The notes: generated by a model from the letters alone, not told the origin. 64,000 bases of DNA from Nostoc sp. MS1 (GCF_019976755.1 NZ_AP023441.1:3283501-3347500); one strand, 5' to 3'. Counted from the stretch's first letter, positions 27,042-36,357 are shown. Numbers and translations are program-made.

Positions 27042-28355
27042 ATGTGTTTCTCTGGCTGGAAGAAATATTTATTAACCATTGTCTTAGCTTCAATTAGCCC
27101 TAGCATTTACTGCATAGGTGCAGATGCTGCATCGATTCAGCCGTCTGATAAATTAAAGTGTTGTAACGAGTTAGTCCAGCAAAAAATAATTTTTACCAAG
27201 CTAGAAAATAATGATGAAATATGCCAATCGTATCAGATAAAAGCTAATATTTCTCAATTGCCACAATACCATATGTTTGACATGGCATTTACACAACAGA
27301 TGCCGTTAGGTACTACACAAACGACATTGCTCACCGCTCAAGACGTTGATAATCCCAGGACTAGCCAAGTCAATGAAGAGTCTCCACAGTTAGAAGGACA
27401 ACCAAGTAACCTCTCTCCACCTGACCAAAAACCAATAGAGCAATTATTAGAGTCTCCAATAGACAACAATGACAGGCTAGAGAGACTCAGGCGCAGGTTA
27501 CGGCAAAAACAGCCAACCTCACAAACCGAAAGCAGCCAGGAATTAGGATTACGAATCAGACAAAGACCTTTACCGCCACCAATTGAACAGCCACCACTAC
27601 CACCGGAAGAAACTGTATCCAGTTTTAAACCCATAGGTTCTTTGCAAGCTTATGTGGGTTATTTCCATAGCGATAATATTTTTTCATCTAATGTTTTACC
27701 TACAGATGATGGTTTGTTTTTTTATGGATTGAGGTTAGCTTCAGCTTACTTTCCTATAGGAAAAAAGACTTATATAAATGGTTCGATTGATGGTAATTTA
27801 ATTCGTTACTCAGACCAATCAAAGTATAATTATAATCAATTAGTATTTAATTTAGGAATTTATCAACAGTTAGCCAAGCGGATGTATGGTGAAGTTGGTT
27901 GGACTAATCAACAATTGTTTTATGCTAGAAACAGTGAGTTTTTCCAAGCTGGCGATCGCTTCTTAAATGAGAACTCTTTGTATGCGTCATTAGGTAGGAG
28001 AGATCCTATTACTGACAAGCTGATGTTTGATAGTTATTACGAATTTAGTTGGAAACTAGCAGATCCAGAAAGTCGTAGCCGCATAGTTAACTCTTTGTGG
28101 CTATCTTTAAGTTACTATCTGCAAAAACCCCTACAGGTAGGTGTAAACTACCAGTTAATTTTATCAGACTTTTCAGAGCGCGATCGCAGCGACCAATATC
28201 ATCGTTTATATGGCAGTATAATTTACCGCCTATCAAATTCTAGTAGCCTCAATTTTCAGACTGGCTATAGCTTTGGCGACTCCACAGCTAACAACATCGA
28301 CTTTGAAAGCTGGTTTTTAAACATTAGCTATAATCTAAAAATTGGTGAGTTTTAA
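27042..28355 (+). CDS. Predicted outer-membrane beta-barrel protein
   Basis: The 437-residue protein starts with a signal peptide (KKYLLTIVLASISPSIYC), followed by a disordered Pro/Gln-rich segment (about 90-190) and then alternating aromatic strands from about 200 to the end (YVGYFHSDNIF, INGSIDGNLIRYSD, LNFQTGYSFG), finishing in WFLNISYNLKIGEF, typical of a beta-barrel. The name of the family is not clear; surface-anchored FecR systems often carry such a barrel. It is divergent from the FecR gene, with a shared AT-rich promoter region of about 290 bases. Confidence 0.7.
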   Translation: MCFSGWKKYLLTIVLASISPSIYCIGADAASIQPSDKLKCCNELVQQKIIFTKLENNDEICQSYQIKANISQLPQYHMFDMAFTQQMPLGTTQTTLLTAQDVDNPRTSQVNEESPQLEGQPSNLSPPDQKPIEQLLESPIDNNDRLERLRRRLRQKQPTSQTESSQELGLRIRQRPLPPPIEQPPLPPEETVSSFKPIGSLQAYVGYFHSDNIFSSNVLPTDDGLFFYGLRLASAYFPIGKKTYINGSIDGNLIRYSDQSKYNYNQLVFNLGIYQQLAKRMYGEVGWTNQQLFYARNSEFFQAGDRFLNENSLYASLGRRDPITDKLMFDSYYEFSWKLADPESRSRIVNSLWLSLSYYLQKPLQVGVNYQLILSDFSERDRSDQYHRLYGSIIYRLSNSSSLNFQTGYSFGDSTANNIDFESWFLNISYNLKIGEF

Positions 28356-28504
28356 AATCAGTCAACAGTCGTAACCTCAAGATTTAGGTTTGAGACTATG
28401 GAAGATGGACTAATGACTATGGACGAATAGCACTAAGATAAGCTTTAACCTTTACCAATTAAGCAGTTTTTAATTGTTTATTGCTCAATTAGCCAAGCAT
28501 AACT

Positions 28505-28780
28505 TTAATCCTGCGAGTTCTCAGATACCGCTATTGTTTTAATTAAACGGTGTAGCAAACGGCAAGGCCAAATGCAAGCACCACAAGCACTTACAGAAAC
28601 AAGGACAACAAAAACACGCCAGTTCTGTTCAAGTTGATTATTAGGCTTTGATGAGTGAGATTGTATATCATTGATGATTTCGGGCAAAGAATGAAATAGC
28701 TGACTGGCGGTGCTGATCCCTTCAATCGTTGCTCCAATTAGATAAGCTACAAGGGCAATACCTAGCCAGTGATTTATCAT
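28505..28780 (-). CDS. Small hypothetical membrane protein (91 aa)
   Basis: Two hydrophobic segments are visible, residues about 5-25 (LGIALVAYLIGATIEGI) and 52-72 (RVFVVLVSVSACGACIWP), separated by a polar loop containing SLPEIINDIQSHS. No family is recognised. It lies 24 bases downstream of another small leftward gene and probably shares its transcript. Confidence 0.55.
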   Translation of the reverse strand: MINHWLGIALVAYLIGATIEGISTASQLFHSLPEIINDIQSHSSKPNNQLEQNWRVFVVLVSVSACGACIWPCRLLHRLIKTIAVSENSQD

Positions 28781-28804
28781 ATTTAATTTAGGAATTTTTT
28801 TGGA

Positions 28805-29041
28805 CTAATGATTTTCTGCCTCAAACGAGAATCTGCTTTCGGCAGTGTCTCGAATTAAAGGTAGTTTAGATGTTATGTAAGTGTTAATGCTAGTATCTGC
28901 CTGTATATCAACTTCCTGTTTATTGTTTAATTTTTGGATAAGCAACTGTACTAAGGCTACATCATCAAACTGGAGTAGGGTGCTGACATTAGTAGACTCG
29001 ATTACAGCCCAAAGCTGTTGCATCATTTTTGTAGTGATCAT
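28805..29041 (-). CDS. Small hypothetical protein (78 aa)
   Basis: The 78-residue protein is soluble by composition, with a helical N-terminal half (QQLWAVIESTNVSTLLQFDD) and a charged C-terminus. The pattern LLQFDD.ALVQLLIQKL is reminiscent of small regulatory helical proteins, but I recognise no family. It heads a two-gene leftward unit with the 91-residue membrane protein. Confidence 0.55.
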   Translation of the reverse strand: MITTKMMQQLWAVIESTNVSTLLQFDDVALVQLLIQKLNNKQEVDIQADTSINTYITSKLPLIRDTAESRFSFEAENH

Positions 29042-29497
29042 GAGTCTCTAACCTCTTAAGCTTTTCTTTATATTTGCACAGTTTTCTTGTTTGTGCCTAA
29101 TTTTGGTGAAACAATTAATCAATCAATACAATTACACCGCTATCAGGGTATTAGCTGCCAGCAGAGAAAACAAAAGTTTCAGTGCCAAATATAAAGATTT
29201 AATAGGGATGAAGCGTTGATAATTATTTATGAAAACTTATGGTACATAGGGATTGTAGAGGATAATTGACTGATATTTACCCATGACTTACTTTTGGATA
29301 ATGTTATGCTGAGATAATTGAGCGTTACTTTTGAATTATGTAATTAACCACACTTAGTATCTGATTAATCTAAATCTATACGTCTTATGAGCGCAAGACT
29401 ATCTAATCGTATCTATCTTAAGGATTAGTTATACGATTGAGTAGGGGGTAGTTATCTGTAGTAATGCCCTAACAGAAAATATTAAAAAGGTGAGCAT
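29042..29497. other. Intergenic region between divergent small genes
   Basis: This 456-base AT-rich stretch separates two divergent small genes and should hold both promoters. I see no reading frame, strong hairpin or known binding site in it. Confidence 0.5.
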
Positions 29498-29686
29498 GTG
29501 GCAACAGTAAAGTATAAGCAAACAGGAAAATATCTTCCTCCTAACATACTTATTTCAGGAATATGTTTTGTACCTGGAATAACTGAAATTAGTGGCGAAC
29601 AGCTAACTGAAATACGGCAGCTTATTAAGAGTGACCGAATGCTTCAGCATTATTTGGAACAGAAAATTCTGGTTATTCAAGAATAA
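29498..29686 (+). CDS. Small conserved-type protein, 62 aa, paralogue of the gene at 29885
   Basis: The gene starts at GTG with AAGGTGAG just upstream; the nearby ATG at 29494 is in another frame that stops at once. The product aligns without gaps to the 62-residue protein encoded on the opposite strand at 29885-30073: shared positions include a Tyr at 6, the N.(I/L)I.G segment near 17-21, a Pro-Gly pair near 27-28, a Gln at 36 followed by an Arg/Glu-rich helix, and an Ile-rich end. No known domain is recognised. Confidence 0.65.
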   Translation: MATVKYKQTGKYLPPNILISGICFVPGITEISGEQLTEIRQLIKSDRMLQHYLEQKILVIQE

Positions 29687-29713
29687 CTTCTACATAATAG
29701 AAACTCTAAAAAA

Positions 29714-29773
29714 CAGATGCTTCTCAACACAAAAGAACTCTCTTGTGAGCTTTTACACTTGCAACAGCATCTG
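29714..29773. terminator. Imperfect hairpin between convergent small genes
   Basis: CAGATGCT at 29714-29721 pairs with AGCATCTG at 29766-29773, and an inner CTCAACACAA / TTGTGAG pair can extend the stem. It lies between the two convergent 62-residue genes, where a bidirectional terminator is expected. Function is inferred from position. Confidence 0.45.
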
Positions 29774-29884
29774 AAGTAGAACGCTTGGCAGGTGTAAAAG
29801 GAACTTTTACTACGACCTTAAATATTTCTTATCTTATAACTCCTCTTATATTGCAGAGTTAAAGATAGGAACATCACAAGATGA

Positions 29885-30073
29885 TTAGCCAATTAATTTA
29901 ATGACACCTTGAGTAACAAAATCTTCAAGCTGAGAATTGTGCTGTATTTGTTCGCGGACTAACCTAATCTGCTCGTGACTGAGAATATGTAATCCTGGAC
30001 GGATCACATAACCATCGATAATAACATTTTGCGGTTGCTGGCTGTTAGTGCGATTGTAAGTAATTGAAGGCAT
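29885..30073 (-). CDS. Small conserved-type protein, 62 aa, paralogue of the gene at 29498
   Basis: The protein has the same length and residue pattern as the convergent gene at 29498 (NVIIDGYVIRPG here, NILISGICFVPG there). The two are probably an inverted tandem duplication that has diverged far. The conserved Pro-Gly turn followed by an amphipathic helix suggests a small structural domain. No family name can be given. Confidence 0.65.
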   Translation of the reverse strand: MPSITYNRTNSQQPQNVIIDGYVIRPGLHILSHEQIRLVREQIQHNSQLEDFVTQGVIKLIG

Positions 30074-30278
30074 ATTTGTACCTAGATAAATGAAAACTGA
30101 TACAGTTGTGAATTTTTCGCTCTTTTGTCTATAGCTTTACACAATTTCTTAGCCTGGGTGAATTTTTGAGCAACAGCTGAGTTTTTTTTATGCAGATCAA
30201 TAAGCCAGCACATGAGGATAGTTATTACTGGGGTGATGTTGGGAAAAATTTTATTGCTATTGGACTATGGACTAATGA

Positions 30279-31097
30279 CTAATAACTAATCCAATCACTC
30301 CAACTACCCGCATAAAGTTTACCAGTATGAATGCCTGCTAACTCTAAAGACAATAAATTCACACAAGCTGTTACACCGGAACCACAATAAACTAAAATTT
30401 CTGCGGTTGTGGCTAGATTTTGCCATCTTTGACTATGTTCTGTAGATGGAATTAAGTAGCCTTTCGCATCTGTTACTTCCATCCAAGGATAATTAACTGC
30501 ACCAGGGATATGGCCAGCGATTTTATCAATAGGTTCTCGTTCTCCTCTGTAGCGATCGCTCTCTCTTGAGTCTACCAAAACTACTGACGGTAAATCTTTA
30601 CGAGTTTTGACATCTGTAATATCTACTAACAGTTGTGGCTGTATTTGCGGCACAAAGTTAGCTGTTTTAAATTGAGGAATAATATCAGTAATAGGATAGC
30701 CTGCTTGTTGCCATTGGCTAAAACCTCCATTTAGCACCGCTACCTGTTCGTGTCCTAAATAGCGTAGTAACCACCAAAGACGAGATGCAAAAGCAAAGCG
30801 AGAGTCATCATAAGCAACAACTAAAGTTTTTTGGAACTCTACCCCAATATTTGCTAACTTCTTAGCTAGGTCATCAGGGTTAGGTAAAGGATGTCTTCCC
30901 CCATGTTCACTTACAGGACTAGAAAGATCCAAGTTTAAATCTAAATAGTAAGCTCCCTGTATATGACTCATTTTGTACTGTTGCTGTCCTAATTGTGGCT
31001 CTGCTAGAGAAAAGCGACAATCGACAATAACGACTTGTGGATCTTGAAGATGTTGTAACAACCAATTTGGTGAAACCACAGATTGAATCTCAGGCAT
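30279..31097 (-). CDS. Rhodanese-type sulfurtransferase (thiosulfate / 3-mercaptopyruvate)
   Basis: The 272-residue protein has two rhodanese domains. The N-terminal inactive one contains VVIVDCRFSLAEPQLG and SRLWWLLRYLGH; the C-terminal catalytic one has the active-site loop YCGSGVTA with Cys near residue 234 and ends in AGSWSDWISY. The CGSGVTA loop is the form found in 3-mercaptopyruvate sulfurtransferases, so that substrate is favoured. The ATG at 31097 is preferred over a TTG at 31124. It is a single gene, and could supply persulphide sulphur, but no link to the Dnd genes is shown by context. Confidence 0.88.
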   Translation of the reverse strand: MPEIQSVVSPNWLLQHLQDPQVVIVDCRFSLAEPQLGQQQYKMSHIQGAYYLDLNLDLSSPVSEHGGRHPLPNPDDLAKKLANIGVEFQKTLVVAYDDSRFAFASRLWWLLRYLGHEQVAVLNGGFSQWQQAGYPITDIIPQFKTANFVPQIQPQLLVDITDVKTRKDLPSVVLVDSRESDRYRGEREPIDKIAGHIPGAVNYPWMEVTDAKGYLIPSTEHSQRWQNLATTAEILVYCGSGVTACVNLLSLELAGIHTGKLYAGSWSDWISY

Positions 31098-31260
31098 AAT
31101 TACAGTAGTTTTCTTTTGGATCAATTACAAGATTATAGGTTTTGAGGTAGGAGTTATAAACTTCTGATACCTAACAATCTATTATTTCGTACCTCACTTA
31201 CTTGCAAACTGCTGTAATTCAAAATTTATAATGTTTTATATTTTTATTCTCACCTAATTT

Positions 31261-32187
31261 ATGCCAAACTTTGAAAACTTTATTCCCCAAGCCACAGCCG
31301 ATGGCTCTTTTACCTTCTTTTCTCAACAATTCAATGAAGCTTTTCACAGCCATTTTGGAGCCAAGCAGGAAAGTTTTTTCAAGTTTGTTAGTCCTACTCA
31401 ACTAGAGATAGTTGCTCACCAACCAATTTTGCGGTTATTAGATATTTGTTATGGTCTAGGATACAATACAGCCGCCGCTTTAGAAACAATTTGGCGAATA
31501 AATCCTCATTGTTATGTCGAGTTAATAGGTTTAGAATTGAATCCTTCTGTCCCACAAGCAGCTATCAATCATAAGCTATTCGACAATTGGAACTATGAAC
31601 ACACAGATATTTTGACTCAGTTGGCATTTAAGCAAGAAGTGCAAACAGAACGCCTCCAAGGAAAACTTTTAATTGGAGATGCCAGAGATGCCATTAGTAG
31701 CGTACATCAGTTAGGTTTTCAAGCTGATGCTATTTTTTTAGACCCCTTTTCGCCGCCTCAGTGTCCACAACTATGGACTGTTGAATTTATTCAAAAAGTA
31801 GCCCTGTGTTTACACGTAGATGGTTTGTTAGCAACTTACTCTTGTGCGGCAGCTGTGCGTACAGCACTTTTGACAGCCGGACTACAGATAGGTTCGACTC
31901 CACCAGTCGGGAGGCGATCGCCTGGAACTGTCGCAGCACATCCTCAAAACTCCAGATTCCATACACATTCAATACTTCCTCCTCTGTCTTACGCTGAGAA
32001 GGAACATTTATTAACCCGTGCAGCCATTCCTTACCACGATCCTTATCTGAATGATCAGGCTACCATCATTGTGCAGCGCCGACAACAAGAGCAACAAGCA
32101 AGTTCATTAGAGCCTACATCCCGTTGGCGCAAACGTTGTATGACTCAGGCACTACCCGATTTTTTCAGCAGAATAGGCGGTTCGTAG
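31261..32187 (+). CDS. MnmC-like SAM-dependent methyltransferase (DUF752)
   Basis: The 308-residue protein resembles the methyltransferase half of MnmC, which completes the mnm5s2U modification of the tRNA wobble uridine. Visible are the N-terminal DGSFTFFSQQFNEAFHSHFGA, the SAM motif LLDICYGLGYNTAAAL near residue 60, DAIFLDPFSPPQCPQLW near 155 and the VGRRSPGTVAA tail. The oxidoreductase half of E. coli MnmC is absent, as is usual in cyanobacteria. It is divergent from the rhodanese gene across about 160 bases. Confidence 0.85.
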   Translation: MPNFENFIPQATADGSFTFFSQQFNEAFHSHFGAKQESFFKFVSPTQLEIVAHQPILRLLDICYGLGYNTAAALETIWRINPHCYVELIGLELNPSVPQAAINHKLFDNWNYEHTDILTQLAFKQEVQTERLQGKLLIGDARDAISSVHQLGFQADAIFLDPFSPPQCPQLWTVEFIQKVALCLHVDGLLATYSCAAAVRTALLTAGLQIGSTPPVGRRSPGTVAAHPQNSRFHTHSILPPLSYAEKEHLLTRAAIPYHDPYLNDQATIIVQRRQQEQQASSLEPTSRWRKRCMTQALPDFFSRIGGS

Positions 32188-32781
32188 TTAAAATTACGTA
32201 TTAATGCTTCAGTTTAAAGATGAAAATTCAGTAATATTGCTGAGTTAAATTGTCTATTACAAATATTTACTGATGATTAACTAAAAAATTTTACAAAATT
32301 GAGATAAATTCTTCAGCAAATTGAAGTACTTATATTAAGTTTGTATAATTTACGTATTAATTCATACGTAATTTTGCAGTTTTTCTTGTTGAATAAAGGT
32401 TTACTCAAATTATAGAAATGCTGAAAATTTTTTATTTTGTTTACAAATAAAATCTTGTAATTGAAACTTTCTTAGCAAAATCATAAATTAAACAAATATA
32501 ATTTTTTTGAAAAGCTATTAAGTTAGGTAATCTCAGTAAAAAACCTGATTGAATATTGGCAATAATTTATCATACTAAAGTAATCAACTATAAATCTTAT
32601 GGAGAAATTCCTGCTCCTAAAATCATTCTTTTATCATCGTACATAAAAATTATTCTACATTAACTCAAAGAGTAAGTTGAAGACAGGGTGTAAACCTTGT
32701 TAAAAATTAGTTGAATATGAATAGCTACTCATTGTTTAAAGTCAAACACTATTAAATATTTAAAATGATTGGGGTACTTGT
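32188..32781. other. AT-rich intergenic region upstream of the HD-GYP regulator
   Basis: These 594 bases have no plausible reading frame and are over 70 percent AT by eye. They carry a perfect palindrome at 32350-32371 and probably a long leader or a distant promoter for the HD-GYP gene. Confidence 0.5.
32350..32371. promoter_or_regulatory. Perfect inverted repeat TTACGTAT-N6-ATACGTAA
   Basis: TTACGTAT and ATACGTAA are exact inverted copies spaced by six bases. A related half, TTACGTATTAAT, occurs near 32194. It may be a regulator-binding site for the downstream response-regulator gene or a weak hairpin; nothing identifies the binding protein. Confidence 0.35.
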
Positions 32782-33999
32782 GTGATTAAGAGGAGTGGTA
32801 ACTATACAGGTTCGACTGAACATGACTTTAGTGGGTCAGACTCCCCAAAGAAAAGAGATAGTATTGCTTCAAATCAGGTTATGAACTTAGATGACACTAA
32901 AGATAGCGCCTTAAACTTGCCCCAAGATAAATCTTTGGTTACGGAAAGCGAAACAGCTACTGCTTGGCTAAAACCTGGTATGAATTGTGTTTACGACCCT
33001 TTAATCCCTCAAACAATACAAACCCAAATTTCTCAAGTGAACGGCTTTGATGCAGAATCGCCGAAAATTCTGGTAGTTGATGATCATAGCGTCAGTCGCA
33101 TGACTGCCGTTACCCTTTTGGGTATGGAAGGCTATGCAGTAATTGAAGCCGACGGTGGCATAGCGGCAATAGAAATGGTAAGGCAACAAAAGCCTGATCT
33201 CATCTTGTTAGATGTGATGATGCCTGGAATGGATGGGTTTGAAGTATGTCGAATACTCAAGCAGGATGAACACACTCGACTAATACCTGTAATTTTTATT
33301 ACGGCTTTAAATGATAGGCGATCGCGTATTCGTGGTATCGAAGTAGGGGCAGACGATTTTTTAAGTAAACCTTTTGACCGGGTAGAATTAACAGCGCGTG
33401 TTAAATCTTTGGTACAGCAGAAACTGTTAAACGAAGATTTAGACCATGCAGCACAAGTACTATTTTCCATAGCTAGTACTATTGAAAGCCGTGATCCTAA
33501 TACTGGCGACCATTGCGATCGCTTAATTAGGTTAGGAAGAGCCTTTGGGGAATCTCTAAATCTCTCCCGCTACCAAATTCGGGATTTGATGTGGGGTGGT
33601 TATCTTCACGATATTGGTAAGGTAGGTATTCCTGATGCCGTGCTATTGAAAACAGGCAAACTTACGCCCGAAGAATGGGTAACTATGAAGCAACACGTTT
33701 TAATTGGGGAAAAAATCTGCAAACCTCTACGGAGTATGCAGGGTGTAATACCTATCATTCGCCATCATCATGAACGCTGGAATGGTTCAGGTTATCCTGA
33801 TGGACTCAAAGAAGATGAAATTCCCCAAATAGTCCAAATATTTCAGATTATTGATATCTATGACGCATTAACAAGCGAACGTCCTTATAAAAAAGCTTTT
33901 ACCACCGAAGAAGCATTATCCATAATGTTTGAGGAAACAAAATCCGGCTGGCGTAACCCTAAACTTATGAAACAGTTTGCCGAGTTTATTCTTTTATAG
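32782..33999 (+). CDS. Response regulator with HD-GYP cyclic-di-GMP phosphodiesterase domain
   Basis: The 405-residue protein has a low-complexity N-terminal 90 residues, a receiver domain (about 93-215) with ILVVDDHSVSR, the phosphoacceptor Asp in LLDVMMPGMDGF and the Lys of LSKPF, then an HD-GYP domain (about 225-400) with GGYLHDIGKVG, the HHHERWNGSGYPDGL motif and metal-binding histidines. HD-GYP domains hydrolyse cyclic di-GMP. The start is GTG; a short ATG frame just upstream ends at once. No sensor kinase lies nearby, so the input is unknown. Confidence 0.9.
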   Translation: MIKRSGNYTGSTEHDFSGSDSPKKRDSIASNQVMNLDDTKDSALNLPQDKSLVTESETATAWLKPGMNCVYDPLIPQTIQTQISQVNGFDAESPKILVVDDHSVSRMTAVTLLGMEGYAVIEADGGIAAIEMVRQQKPDLILLDVMMPGMDGFEVCRILKQDEHTRLIPVIFITALNDRRSRIRGIEVGADDFLSKPFDRVELTARVKSLVQQKLLNEDLDHAAQVLFSIASTIESRDPNTGDHCDRLIRLGRAFGESLNLSRYQIRDLMWGGYLHDIGKVGIPDAVLLKTGKLTPEEWVTMKQHVLIGEKICKPLRSMQGVIPIIRHHHERWNGSGYPDGLKEDEIPQIVQIFQIIDIYDALTSERPYKKAFTTEEALSIMFEETKSGWRNPKLMKQFAEFILL

Positions 34000-34027
34000 T
34001 CAGCAGAAGTTGGGGAGTGATGAGTGA

Positions 34028-34100
34028 TGTTAGCGGTAGCGGCGCGTTTAGCGCGTGCTGAGTTTTGTTAGCGGTAGCGGGGCGTTCAGCCCGTGCTAAG
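34028..34100 (+). repeat. Two tandem units of the GTTAGCGGTAGCGG hairpin repeat
   Basis: Unit one contains GCGC-GTTTA-GCGC and unit two GGGC-GTTCA-GCCC after the shared GTTAGCGGTAGCG. The stem bases change together so pairing is kept. A third incomplete piece (GTTCGCGGTAGCGTCCCG) follows near 34130. Confidence 0.7.
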
Positions 34101-34271
34101 AAATTTTGAATTTTGTAGCTTGCTTCTCTGTTCGCGGTAGCGTCCCGTAGGGAAGGAGTATTTTGAATTTTGAATTGATATACCTCCTGCCTCATTAGCT
34201 GCTATGATTTGAGCCTAAATCTCTAAGTAACAAGCGCAACAGCGCGATTCATTGAAAGCTCATAGCTAATT

Positions 34272-35627
34272 ATGGTAGTCGTAGCAATACTAGCAGCAGG
34301 ACGCGGCACAAGAATGAAATCGGACTTACCCAAGGTATTACACTCTTTGGGTGGGCAATCAATAGTCGAAAGAGTTATTGCCAGCGTAGATCCGCTTTCA
34401 CCTTCACGACGGCTTGTCATTGTCGGGTATCAGGCTGAACAAGTTAAATCAGGTCTTCAGTCTCCTAGTTTGGAGTTTGTGGAACAAACTGTGCAGTTAG
34501 GAACAGGTCACGCCATCCAACAATTACTTCCCCATCTTGAGGGTTATACCGGGGATTTGCTAGTACTGAATGGTGATGTGCCACTGTTACGCACTCAAAC
34601 CTTAGAACAGCTATTAAAAACACACCAACAATATAAAAACGCTGCCACTATTTTGACAGCCCACATACCTAACCCTAAAGGCTATGGACGGGTTTTCTGT
34701 AACGGTGACAATATTGTCCAACAAATTGTTGAAGATAAAGATTGTTCCACTGCCCAAAAGCAAAATCATCGCATTAACGCGGGAATTTATTGTTTCCGTT
34801 GGGAAAATTTGGCAAAAGTGCTGCCTCATTTGCAAGCGAACAATGCTCAAAAAGAATATTACCTTACCGATGCTGTTACCCAAGTAGGTCAGGTAATGGC
34901 GGTAGATGTAGAGGATTATCAAGAAATACTAGGCATTAACGATCGCCTGCAATTAGCCACAGCTTACGAGATTTTGCAAAGGCGAGTCAAAGAACAATGG
35001 ATGATGGCTGGTGTCACTCTTATAGACCCCAACAGCATTACGATTGATGACACCGTAGAATTAGAACCTGATGTAATTATTGAGCCGCAAACTCATCTGC
35101 GGGGCAATACAGTAATTAAAACAGGATGTCGGATTGGGCCAGGCAGTTTCATCGAAAATAGCCAGTTAGGGGCAAATGTTACCATCCAGTACTCAGTAGT
35201 AACTGATGGTGTCATCCAAGATGGCGCGAGAATTGGCCCCTATGCTCATTTGCGTGGTCATGCCCAAGTTGGTGCTAATTGCCGTATTGGGAATTTTGTT
35301 GAGTTGAAGAATACCGAGTTGGGCGATCGCACCAACGTTGCTCATTTATCTTATTTAGGTGATACCACTGCGGGAACCCAGGTAAACATCGGTGCAGGGA
35401 CAATTACAGCTAACTACGACGGTGTGAAAAAACATCGGACTAAAATTGGCGATCGCACTAAAACAGGTTCCAACAGTGTATTAGTTGCCCCAGTTACTTT
35501 AGGTGATGATGTTTATGTAGCAGCCGGTTCCACTGTTACAGAAGATGTCCCTAATAATTCCTTAGTAATTGCCCGGACTCGCCAAGTAGTAAAACCAGGA
35601 TGGCGCAAGAAAAGCGCGGAATCTTAA
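34272..35627 (+). CDS. glmU: Bifunctional UDP-N-acetylglucosamine pyrophosphorylase / glucosamine-1-phosphate acetyltransferase
   Basis: GlmU makes UDP-GlcNAc for peptidoglycan and lipopolysaccharide. The N-terminal uridyltransferase domain starts with ILAAGRGTRMKSDLPKVLH and includes GTGHAIQQLL and LNGDVPLL. The C-terminal half is a left-handed beta helix with hexapeptide repeats (GPYAHLRG, IGNFVELKN) and the acetyltransferase motif GAGTITANYDG. Its 451 residues are the normal length. It is a single gene, preceded by repeats. Confidence 0.96.
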   Translation: MVVVAILAAGRGTRMKSDLPKVLHSLGGQSIVERVIASVDPLSPSRRLVIVGYQAEQVKSGLQSPSLEFVEQTVQLGTGHAIQQLLPHLEGYTGDLLVLNGDVPLLRTQTLEQLLKTHQQYKNAATILTAHIPNPKGYGRVFCNGDNIVQQIVEDKDCSTAQKQNHRINAGIYCFRWENLAKVLPHLQANNAQKEYYLTDAVTQVGQVMAVDVEDYQEILGINDRLQLATAYEILQRRVKEQWMMAGVTLIDPNSITIDDTVELEPDVIIEPQTHLRGNTVIKTGCRIGPGSFIENSQLGANVTIQYSVVTDGVIQDGARIGPYAHLRGHAQVGANCRIGNFVELKNTELGDRTNVAHLSYLGDTTAGTQVNIGAGTITANYDGVKKHRTKIGDRTKTGSNSVLVAPVTLGDDVYVAAGSTVTEDVPNNSLVIARTRQVVKPGWRKKSAES

Positions 35628-35697
35628 GGACTTAGAAATTCTCGGCTTGTTTGAATAATAGATTACAAAAAACCAGATACTTCCTCCAAGAAAATAT

Positions 35698-35803
35698 TTA
35701 TACCAATTTGAAAAAAGAATCCGACAAATACACAGTCCCAAAGCCTTGTTCTGTATGGATTCCTAATTTTGAATTTTGAATTTTGAATTTTGAATTGGTA
35801 TTA
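35698..35803. mobile_element. MITE-like element with TAATACCAATT termini, copy A
   Basis: A roughly 106-base segment begins TTATACCAATTTGA and ends TTTTGAATTGGTATTA, its imperfect inverted terminus. The right part contains four tandem copies of the unit ATTTTGA. It has no coding capacity. The same ends occur at 36547-36633, supporting a small non-autonomous element family. Confidence 0.55.
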
Positions 35804-35888
35804 GTAGGTAGGGCAGGCATTGTCACTATTTTATGGTTTTGATGAGCATTGCCTACCCTACAATTACTTAGCACCCTGAACTCACTAC

Positions 35889-36227
35889 TTAGACTGCTTC
35901 GGTATTCTTTTCTCCAGTGCGAATCCGAACCACTTGTTCTACGGGTGAGATGAAGATTTTACCATCGCCGATTTCGCCTGTACGGGCAGCCGCAATAATT
36001 TTGTCAACGACCATATCAACTTGGTTATCCTCTACCACAATTTCCACCTTGAGTTTTTGGAGAAACTCAACAGTGTACTCAGAACCGCGATAGCGTTCTG
36101 TTTGTCCTTTCTGCCGTCCAAAACCTCGGACTTCAGAAACAGTCATACCGACAATACCCGCATTGACTAAAGCGATTTTTACCTCATCTAACTTAAATGG
36201 GCGGATAATTGCTTCTACTTTTTTCAC
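35889..36227 (-). CDS. glnB: Nitrogen regulatory PII protein
   Basis: This 112-residue protein is a standard PII signal transducer, which senses 2-oxoglutarate and ATP/ADP and in cyanobacteria controls NAG kinase, PipX and nutrient transporters. The start MKKVEAIIRPFKLDEVK, the T-loop segment YRGSEY with the Ser49 phosphorylation site and the B-loop GEIGDGKIFISPVE are all conserved. The start codon is GTG, preceded by AGGAG at a normal distance. A TGTA-N9-TACA site about 130 bases upstream suggests control by NtcA. Confidence 0.96.
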   Translation of the reverse strand: MKKVEAIIRPFKLDEVKIALVNAGIVGMTVSEVRGFGRQKGQTERYRGSEYTVEFLQKLKVEIVVEDNQVDMVVDKIIAAARTGEIGDGKIFISPVEQVVRIRTGEKNTEAV

Positions 36228-36357
36228 CTTATCGACTCCTGTTATTTATAGGTTCGTTTATATATCTAACCAGATTCCCATGTCTGACACTTTCATCATT
36301 CGTCTTATTTTCAAAGATACTTATGAGAATTACAACTTTTTCTAGCCTTATCTGCTT

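Noticed and set aside
30279..31097. Rhodanese as the sulphur donor (DndA substitute) of the Dnd system
   Set aside because: Its sequence is a normal tandem rhodanese and it is not in an operon with any dnd gene; only general chemistry supports the idea.
34028..34160. Short CRISPR array
   Set aside because: The units are hairpin repeats with about three-base spacing and no unique spacers of constant length; the same unit is dispersed elsewhere.
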